Below, one piece after another: positions 13,641-19,208 of a DNA stretch of 19,208 bases (positions within the stretch are counted from its first letter, which is position 1; every line of letters begins with the position of its first letter). The DNA comes from JBBQZL01 sp038207745 (GTDB lineage Bacteria > Actinomycetota > Thermoleophilia > Solirubrobacterales > 70-9): contig JBBQZL010000025.1 of assembly GCA_038207745.1 (NCBI GenBank), positions 1-19,208 of the forward strand, written 5' to 3'. The notes under the pieces are model-generated. The model saw only the letters and a list, made by a program, of their open reading frames with translations. It was not told the origin of the DNA and searched no databases. Position numbers and translations under genes: made by a program.

Positions 13641-15623
13641 TCACCACTCTCGCCGGCGCACCAACCAGGACGTACCGCCGATGATCAGCAGGCTGACCCC
13701 CAAACCGATGCCGGCCGAGGCGATCGGCGAGCTGTCCTTCTTGGCCGGTGATGCTGTCTCGGCGGTGGCGCCGGTCGTTGCCGGGCCGAGCGGAACAGTT
13801 TCGCCAGGCCTTGATTCGCCCTCCCTGGAACCTGGGTTCTTGCCCTTGCCGCTGCTCCCAGACCCCGGCGACTTTCCGGAGCCGGAACCGCTTGACGAGC
13901 TTCCGCTGTTGCCCGGGCTCGAGGACCCGGAATCAGATGGGATCGACGGCGGGATGACCAGGCCGGGAGTCCCGGTGTTACCCGGATACGAGTCGGTGCT
14001 CGATGGGTTGCTGCTGTTGTTTGGCGCGGGCACCGGCGCCAGCGGGACCTCCGGGATCGGGAACGTCTGCCCTGCCACCGGCACAACGGCCTGGGCCGTA
14101 ACCCAGACCGGACTCTGATCGCTGCTCGACGAGTAGCGGTAGTGGCCATCACTCGCCCTGCGGCCTGCCAGGTAATCAAGCGGCGATTTTCCGTGGTTTG
14201 TGAACGACGATGGTTTCTTGCCGGCAGCGATCAGGCCCTGGGTTGCCCAGGCGGTCGACTGTGAGTTGACCGGTCCGCCGCCCCCGGTGGCAAAGCCGCC
14301 GCTCTCCCGCTGGATCTTGTTGAGATAGGCGACTGCGTATCTGACCAGCTTTTCCCCACCGACAACCTGGAGCACCGTGCCGGTTGTGTCCGCGTCGCTT
14401 GCGGCGCCGGCCACCACACCCCAGCCGCCGTCGTCGTTCTGGACCTTCCGAAGCCACGTGAAGGACTGGTCAAAGCCCTGGGTCTGCCCCGACGAGCGCA
14501 GCGCCATGATGCCGAAGGCGGTCATGTTGGGCCAGCCCCCGAAGGATCCGTTGCTCTTCATCCGGCCGCGAAGATCTTCGTTGAGGTTGCGACCTCCGAA
14601 GTCACCGGGATTGAGCCCGGAAGCGTTGATCGCGAGGATCGAACGGGCAAGGTCGCCGGTACTGGTCAGGTTGGCGATATTCGAAGACAGATACTGGACC
14701 GCCGTCCTGCCGCCCGGGACGGAGACATCCCGCGGGTTGAACCCCGCGGATTCCATGCCGAGCATCACCCAACCGGTGACGGCGATGCTGGAACTGCTGG
14801 CAACGGATGAGCCAAACCCTCCATCACTGTTCTGCGCGGTCTTCAGCCAGCTGATGCTCGTGTTCACCCCCCCTGCGCTTGCACCGGAGGGCCAGGCACC
14901 GACGCAGATGGCCAGCGCGACAAGAACGAGCGCAGTGCTTCCTCGAACTCCGCCCAGCGCAGATCCGAGACCACCTGATGGACCCGATGCGGGCTCTGGC
15001 GATCGGGGTGACCCGCTGGCGCGACGCCACTCGAATCGCTCCTGAAAGCGCAGCAACATCCGGATCAGCGCCGGGCCGGCGATCAGGGCAAGGGTTATGT
15101 TGCCGATCGCGTGCGCCGCGTCGAAGGGGATCGCCCGCGCCTGGAGGGTCGCAAAGCGCTCGAGGGTCATGTCCCCACCGTATGTGGCCATCAGGGAAAA
15201 GTTCATCAGCGCCCCGAATGCTACGCCCGCAGCGCCGCATACCACCGCCAGCGGCACCCTGGCAATCCTTCTGCCACTGATCTTCGCCAGCAGAGCGCCG
15301 AAAACCCCACAAAGTCCCCAGGCGACCATCTGCCACGGGGTCCAGGGGCCCTGGCCAAGCCAGAAGTTGGAAACGAGCGCCGTCAGGGCGCCGACCGCAA
15401 ACCCCGGCGCGGCGCCCACCGCAAAGCCGGTGACCAGGACGATGTCGGTCGTCGCCACGACGTTGGGAATAGCCGCAAAGGCCAGCCGGCCGGCGATTGC
15501 CATCGCGGCAAGTGCCGCCACAAGGGCGACGATCTGCGAGGGAGGGCGAGTCCTCTCATACCAGACGAACCCACCGGTCAGCACGGCGAGAACGACCCCG
15601 AAGCTCGCGACCTGCCAGATCAT
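13641..15623 (-). CDS. ECF S-component fused to extracellular alpha/alpha-toroid (prenyltransferase/squalene-cyclase-like repeat) domain
   Basis: This 660-residue fusion has four parts. Residues 1-195 are a multi-helix ECF substrate-binding membrane component with GRLAFAAIPNV, TTDIVLVTGFAVG and LGQGPWTPWQM. Residues 228-250 are a hydrophobic stretch ending in ASA-GG that looks like a signal peptide turned internal. Residues about 253-515 hold four to five QW-like helical repeats (AQNSDGGFG, NGSFGGWPNMTAFGIMAL, VQNDDGGWG, QRESGGF), predicted to form an alpha/alpha barrel outside the cell. Residues about 520-630 are a Ser/Gly/Pro-rich stalk, with a final membrane anchor (about 634-655) and an RRREW end. 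The cyclase catalytic DxDD motif is absent, so binding is likelier than catalysis. The alpha/alpha barrel recalls the first domain of intrinsic factor/transcobalamin. ATG 15623 overlaps the ATPase stop by four bases; an earlier start (15713) would intrude into that gene. The ligand may be a corrinoid, by inference. Confidence 0.85.
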   Translation of the reverse strand: MIWQVASFGVVLAVLTGGFVWYERTRPPSQIVALVAALAAMAIAGRLAFAAIPNVVATTDIVLVTGFAVGAAPGFAVGALTALVSNFWLGQGPWTPWQMVAWGLCGVFGALLAKISGRRIARVPLAVVCGAAGVAFGALMNFSLMATYGGDMTLERFATLQARAIPFDAAHAIGNITLALIAGPALIRMLLRFQERFEWRRASGSPRSPEPASGPSGGLGSALGGVRGSTALVLVALAICVGAWPSGASAGGVNTSISWLKTAQNSDGGFGSSVASSSSIAVTGWVMLGMESAGFNPRDVSVPGGRTAVQYLSSNIANLTSTGDLARSILAINASGLNPGDFGGRNLNEDLRGRMKSNGSFGGWPNMTAFGIMALRSSGQTQGFDQSFTWLRKVQNDDGGWGVVAGAASDADTTGTVLQVVGGEKLVRYAVAYLNKIQRESGGFATGGGGPVNSQSTAWATQGLIAAGKKPSSFTNHGKSPLDYLAGRRASDGHYRYSSSSDQSPVWVTAQAVVPVAGQTFPIPEVPLAPVPAPNNSSNPSSTDSYPGNTGTPGLVIPPSIPSDSGSSSPGNSGSSSSGSGSGKSPGSGSSGKGKNPGSREGESRPGETVPLGPATTGATAETASPAKKDSSPIASAGIGLGVSLLIIGGTSWLVRRREW

Positions 15624-17260
15624 CGGGTGCCCCGCATCGCGGCCGCGCCCTGCTCGGGGCTGATGACTCCGGGAATGCCGAGAATCCGCGCGACCTCGGT
15701 TGCGAAGTACCAACCGCCAGAGAGGATCTCGCCCACCGGACCGTCGGCGATGACGCGGCCGCGGCCCAGGAGGACAACGCGATCTGCGAAGGATGCTGCG
15801 AACTCGACGTCGTGAGTCGCGACGATGACCGCAGACCCCGCCTGCGCCTGCCGGTTGATCAGGCCCTCGAGGTCCACCTTGCAGTCACGATCCATCCCCC
15901 TGGTCGGCTCATCGAGGCAGACAAGCGCCGGGCCCTCGGAGTCCCTGCCGGTTCTGCCGGCCATCGCGATCGCCAACGCGAGCCTCTGTCGCTCTCCACC
16001 GGAGAGGTCCCGCGGGTCACGCTCGATCGTGACTTCGAGACCGACGATCCGAAGTGCCTCTGCACCCACCCCGCCCGGAAGCTCGTCTCCAACCCGCTCC
16101 CGGACCAGGAAGTCCGAGGGGTTCTGGGTCAGAAGCGCAACCTCGCCCGCGAGGTCGACCCGGCCCTTGGCGACTTCGAGGATCCCCGCCAACGCTCGGA
16201 GCAGCGTGCTCTTGCCGACTCCGTTTCTACCCATCAGGGCGACACGCTCTCCCCGGTTGATCGCCAGGTCGACGCCGCCCAATACCTCGTGCACGACCCC
16301 GTCGCGTTCACGCTCGACCCAGACGTCCCGCAGTCTGAGGGCGATCTCCCCGGTCGGTGGCCTCGGGTGATCCCTGGCTGTGAGTTTCCCGGTTGCGGCG
16401 TGATCGGCCCGTCCGGCGGCCTCGAGCGTGCGGCGCGCGTCCCGCACTCCGGTCGGCAATCGCTTGATGCCGGCCAGCGAGAAGAGCCGCGCCGCCGGTG
16501 TCGCCAGGACCGGCTCCGCCTCGAGGGACCAGCCGAGGAAGTCCCGTGGCCTGCCGTCGAAGGCGATTCTTCCTGCATCCATCGCGATCACGCGGTCCGC
16601 GGCCGGCAGACATCGCTCGAGCCGGTGCTCGGCAAGCAGGACCGCCATCCCCCACTCCTCATTGAGTCGGCGAAGCAACCAGATCAGCTCGTCGCCGGCG
16701 ACCGGGTCGAGCTGGGAGGTCGGCTCATCGAGGAGGACGAGTGAGGGCCGCGTTACGAGCGCGGCGCCAAGCGCCACCCGCTGCAGCTCACCTCCCGACA
16801 GCGTGTCCACGGTCCGGTCGACCAGATGCGGGATCGCAAGCGCGAGCGCCACCTCCTCCACCCCCCGGGCGCAGGCCTCGGCCGGGTCACCGCGCATCTC
16901 GAGCGGCAGGCCCAACTCCGCAGCCACGGTGGTCGAGACGACCTGTGTCTCAGGATCCTGCGCCAGGTAGCCGCAAACCGATGCCAGCTCGCCGGGGCCC
17001 GATTCCACCGCGTCGATCCCCACGGTGGCCACCTCACCAGATACCTCGCCGCCATGGAAGTGTGGGACCAATCCACATGCCGCGGCCATCAGGGTCGACT
17101 TTCCGGACGCCGAGGCTCCCGCAAGGACGACAAACTCGCCGCCCGCCAGATTCAGCGATACGTCATCGAGCGCCGGCGAGACGGAATTTGGATATCGGTA
17201 GCTGAGCCCCGCCATCGCCAGGGCCGGCAACGTCCTGCGTCGGACTGCAATCTCAGGCAC
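15620..17260 (-). CDS. ecfA: ECF transporter ATPase, two ABC domains in one chain (EcfA-EcfA' fusion)
   Basis: This 546-residue protein has two complete ABC domains. The first has Walker A GASASGKST (48-56), Q-loop Gln101, signature LSGGE (154-158), Walker B LVLLDEP (174-180) and switch His212. The second has Walker A GRNGVGKST (344-352), Gln379, signature LSGGE (419-423), Walker B LVCLDEP (446-452) and His483. It powers uptake through EcfT and the S-component by ATP hydrolysis on the cytoplasmic side. The C-terminal tail (GGWYFATEVARILG and GVISPEQG) is of a kind seen in ECF ATPases dedicated to one permease. GTG 17260 has an AGGGAG ribosome site seven bases upstream and overlaps the ecfT stop by eight bases; its own stop overlaps the S-component start. 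All catalytic residues are intact. Confidence 0.95.
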   Translation of the reverse strand: MPEIAVRRRTLPALAMAGLSYRYPNSVSPALDDVSLNLAGGEFVVLAGASASGKSTLMAAACGLVPHFHGGEVSGEVATVGIDAVESGPGELASVCGYLAQDPETQVVSTTVAAELGLPLEMRGDPAEACARGVEEVALALAIPHLVDRTVDTLSGGELQRVALGAALVTRPSLVLLDEPTSQLDPVAGDELIWLLRRLNEEWGMAVLLAEHRLERCLPAADRVIAMDAGRIAFDGRPRDFLGWSLEAEPVLATPAARLFSLAGIKRLPTGVRDARRTLEAAGRADHAATGKLTARDHPRPPTGEIALRLRDVWVERERDGVVHEVLGGVDLAINRGERVALMGRNGVGKSTLLRALAGILEVAKGRVDLAGEVALLTQNPSDFLVRERVGDELPGGVGAEALRIVGLEVTIERDPRDLSGGERQRLALAIAMAGRTGRDSEGPALVCLDEPTRGMDRDCKVDLEGLINRQAQAGSAVIVATHDVEFAASFADRVVLLGRGRVIADGPVGEILSGGWYFATEVARILGIPGVISPEQGAAAMRGTR

Positions 17261-18170
17261 GTCGCAGCTCCCTGCGGGCAGGGCGACGGAACGCCACGAG
17301 GTCGGAGAACCTCCGGACCGGCACCAGCCCGCTGAGTGCGATCAGGACCGCAAGAGCGCAGGTCCCGAGGCTCGTTCCGATCTCAATGCCGGGAAACGAT
17401 GAGTAGACGCCGGCGCCCCCGAACTTGAAGCCGATTGCCAAAGCCAGGATCGCAACCCCGGCAAGCAGGAAGCGCAGGTCATGCCGGGAGCGCTGCCTCG
17501 GCCCGCGTGAACCAGGACCGTCGAGGCCGTAGCCGCGCAGCTCCAATGTGGCGGCGACGTCGACTGCCCGGTCGAGGGAGCCGGCCAGCACTCTTCTCGC
17601 CAATGCGCCGCGGCCGACCCCCGCCGCGCCGGGTCCGCGCAGCTTCGCCGCCTCGCCCAGCCGGGTCGCATCGGACACCGCGACAGGGACCATCCGCGAG
17701 ATCAGGCTTGCGGTCAGCGCGGAGCGCCCGGCGATCGGCCGAAGGGCCCGCAGGATCCGATCGGGGTCGACGCAGGCCGAGTAGACGACAAGGACGAGGG
17801 TGACCGCTGCCGCACGAAGCCCTATCACGGCCCCGGCCGCGAACGACTCGGCGGTGATCGTCATCTGCCCGAGCAGCGGCCAATCGCCAAGACGGGCGAG
17901 CACCGTTTCCCCCCGGTGATTGACCAGCATGTTGACGACGGCCATCAGGATCGCCAGCGAGAGCCCCATGCGGAGCCCCACCCTGACTGCCGGCGCTGCG
18001 CCGGCAACCGTCCCGGCAATCACCGCTGCGGTGCCGATACCCAGCAGGACGATCGGGTTGGAGAACAGGAAGGCGGCGACAACCAGTGCGCCGAGATAGA
18101 TGACCGCAGCGAGGGGTGAGGCCGACTGGAGCAGCCCCGGTCTCGGCGCGTAGGCGAGGGCAGACCTCAT
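17253..18170 (-). CDS. ecfT: ECF transporter transmembrane scaffold protein EcfT
   Basis: This 305-residue membrane protein has about six hydrophobic segments (about 19-36, 38-57, 66-83, 108-131, 233-250 and 268-284). A long cytoplasmic helical region (about 150-215) carries two coupling motifs, KLRG (176-179) and ELRGYG (210-215). These are variants of the paired ARG motifs that dock into the two ATPase domains. EcfT links ATP hydrolysis to toppling of the S-component in the membrane. The ATG at 18170 overlaps the upstream DUF4430 gene by four bases (ATGA), and the stop overlaps ecfA by eight bases. Being coupled on both sides to dedicated partners suggests a group I (single-substrate) ECF transporter rather than a shared module. 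Confidence 0.93.
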   Translation of the reverse strand: MRSALAYAPRPGLLQSASPLAAVIYLGALVVAAFLFSNPIVLLGIGTAAVIAGTVAGAAPAVRVGLRMGLSLAILMAVVNMLVNHRGETVLARLGDWPLLGQMTITAESFAAGAVIGLRAAAVTLVLVVYSACVDPDRILRALRPIAGRSALTASLISRMVPVAVSDATRLGEAAKLRGPGAAGVGRGALARRVLAGSLDRAVDVAATLELRGYGLDGPGSRGPRQRSRHDLRFLLAGVAILALAIGFKFGGAGVYSSFPGIEIGTSLGTCALAVLIALSGLVPVRRFSDLVAFRRPARRELRRA

Positions 18171-19150
18171 TGCTCCGGGAGCGCGACGGGTCCTTTGTCA
18201 CCGATCGAAACCGCGTAGTGGTTGTGGAGCGTCTCCGGATCCAGTGCGCGGGCGGCAGCTTCGACCGCGGACTGCGTTCCACCGGTGACAACCCACACGG
18301 GAGGGTCTTCGAGCCTCCGGGTCGCCGCAATCAGGCCGGCCGCACCACCGAGATCATCTGCCTCCCCACCCTGTTGATCAAGCGCGATCAGGTGGGCACC
18401 TTCGGCGGTGCTGTCAAACCTGGCAAAGACGCCGCTGGTTTCGGGTCCGGCATCGATCCGGTCCGCAACCGCGTCGCGGCTGACCTTCGACCAGGGTCCG
18501 ACGAGGACCCGGATCGCATCCCCCGGCTGCACATGGCCGGCCGCGTCACCGCCGGGCTGCCCGGCATCGGCCGCGCCGCCCCCGGCCAGGTTCGCCCCCA
18601 GATTCTCGAGAGTGCCGCGGACCCTCTTGCAGGCCGGGCCGACGCCCATGCACTCGACCACCGTCGGCCAGGTATTACCGTCGTAGCCGCTCGCGAACGG
18701 TTCCGGGAACTGGCCCACCACCGCCGGCACGCGCGAAGCGGCAACCCAGTCGCGGTGGTCCCACCAGATGCTTTCGCCGCCGCGAAGCCGGAAGTCAGCG
18801 CCGCCACGTCCTGACTCAACCCCGTTCACGTAGAAGAACCAGTCAACCGCGCGACCGCCCGACGTGCCGCCGGAAACCCCGTCGATCGACTGGACAAACC
18901 CACCGCCGAAGCGCGTCGTGACCGTGGCGCTGCGGTCGAGCACCCGCATCACCGTGTCGGACTCACTGACCCCGTCAATTGACATCTCGAGCATCAGATC
19001 GTTCCCATAGTCCCGGGACACAGTCATCTCGGCTCCTCCAACTGATTCGCCGGCGCCGAAACCGCAGCCGGTCGCCGCGATCGCCGGCACGAGGGGTGCG
19101 GCAAGCGCGCCGGGCCCGCTGCGGCGGATCACCGCGGCCCTGGCGCCCAC
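18167..19150 (-). CDS. DUF4430 (transcobalamin C-terminal-like) probable lipoprotein with a second domain
   Basis: This protein of up to 327 residues begins with a basic and hydrophobic leader ending in an ATGC lipobox-like site (Cys29), so it is probably a lipid-anchored extracellular protein. Residues about 41-135 match DUF4430: an N-terminal strand, a VMRVLDRSA helix, GFVQSIDGV, then WFFYVNGVESGRGG and LRGGESIWWDHRDW. This fold is the one found at the C-terminus of animal transcobalamin and intrinsic factor. Residues about 140-327 form a second domain I do not recognise. It begins VPAVVGQFPEPF, has Cys167 and Cys174 (possible disulfide), and contains VLVGPW and ETSGVFARF. GTG 19150 follows an in-frame stop closely. 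GTG 19132, with AGGG upstream, is an equally good start and gives a more typical signal peptide. It is the first gene of the ECF operon and is coupled to ecfT. Confidence 0.85.
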   Translation of the reverse strand: MGARAAVIRRSGPGALAAPLVPAIAATGCGFGAGESVGGAEMTVSRDYGNDLMLEMSIDGVSESDTVMRVLDRSATVTTRFGGGFVQSIDGVSGGTSGGRAVDWFFYVNGVESGRGGADFRLRGGESIWWDHRDWVAASRVPAVVGQFPEPFASGYDGNTWPTVVECMGVGPACKRVRGTLENLGANLAGGGAADAGQPGGDAAGHVQPGDAIRVLVGPWSKVSRDAVADRIDAGPETSGVFARFDSTAEGAHLIALDQQGGEADDLGGAAGLIAATRRLEDPPVWVVTGGTQSAVEAAARALDPETLHNHYAVSIGDKGPVALPEQ

Positions 19151-19171
19151 CCGGTGGTCACGTCCGGATCA

Positions 19172-19203
19172 CCGGCGGGCCACCGCGGTGCCCGGCCCGC
19201 CGG
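19172..19203. repeat. Perfect 10-bp GC-rich inverted repeat upstream of the ECF operon
   Basis: CCGGCGGGCC (19172-19181) is the exact reverse complement of GGCCCGCCGG (19194-19203), with a 12-base loop that itself contains the palindrome ACCGCGGT. It lies about 20 bases before the DUF4430 start. It could be a terminator of an upstream gene, an attenuator stem for the operon, or chance in a very GC-rich stretch. No T-run follows, and no cobalamin-riboswitch B12 box is visible in the 58 bases available. Confidence 0.5.
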
Positions 19204-19208
19204 GCGGC

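Noticed and set aside
13641..15623. Toroid domain as an active terpene or squalene cyclase
   Set aside because: The DxDD protonation motif and other cyclase catalytic motifs are missing. The domain also sits outside the membrane on an ECF S-component, which favours a binding role.
19151..19208. Cobalamin riboswitch upstream of the DUF4430 gene
   Set aside because: Only 58 bases are available, and no B12-box-like sequence is visible in them; the hairpin alone is not evidence of one.

Overview
The window looks like chromosomal DNA of a high-GC actinobacterium, most likely from the Thermoleophilia/Solirubrobacterales. This rests on the GC-rich third codon positions, frequent GTG starts, a Rho protein with a long charged insertion, DUF4430 and ECF transporter genes, and tightly overlapping operons. 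The lineage is inferred from gene content, not from a marker gene. No tRNA, rRNA, CRISPR array or insertion sequence was seen, and no gene-free stretch exceeds 300 bases.

Positions 1-1889 (minus strand) hold an OmpR-type response regulator, a short sensor histidine kinase and the start of a CpaB/SAF-domain protein that runs off the left edge. This is a compact operon and probably part of a Flp/Tad pilus locus. Positions 1950-5217 (minus) hold a second operon in the order ArsR repressor, DUF2892 membrane protein, MMPL/RND exporter, OsmC-type thiol peroxidase. Its products suggest a response to a thiol-reactive or otherwise toxic compound. A plus-strand methyltransferase with a polysaccharide-locus type tail (5336-6259) diverges from arsR. 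It shares a CTAG stop tetranucleotide with the convergent gene for a 643-residue secreted RTX-repeat calcium-binding protein (6256-8187).

Positions 8276-9687 hold an SRPBCC protein, a DUF192 protein and a divergent gene of unknown function. Positions 9796-13579 (minus) hold a YdjA-like nitroreductase, glpD (one-base overlap) and a Rho-family ATPase. This Rho departs from the family at several otherwise near-invariant sites: the Walker A lysine is arginine, the RNP1 aromatic residues are lost, and the Q and R loops are rebuilt.

Positions 13641-19150 (minus) hold the most interesting block, four genes joined by 4-8 base overlaps. They encode a DUF4430 (transcobalamin C-terminal-like) lipoprotein, EcfT, a fused double-ATPase EcfA, and a fusion of an ECF S-component to an extracellular alpha/alpha-toroid (prenyltransferase/squalene-cyclase-like repeat) domain. 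The alpha/alpha barrel and the DUF4430 fold are the two domain types that make up animal intrinsic factor and transcobalamin. I therefore propose that this is a self-contained corrinoid (or similar ligand) capture-and-import machine in which the binding protein is split in two and one half is welded to the membrane permease. The substrate is inferred, not shown.
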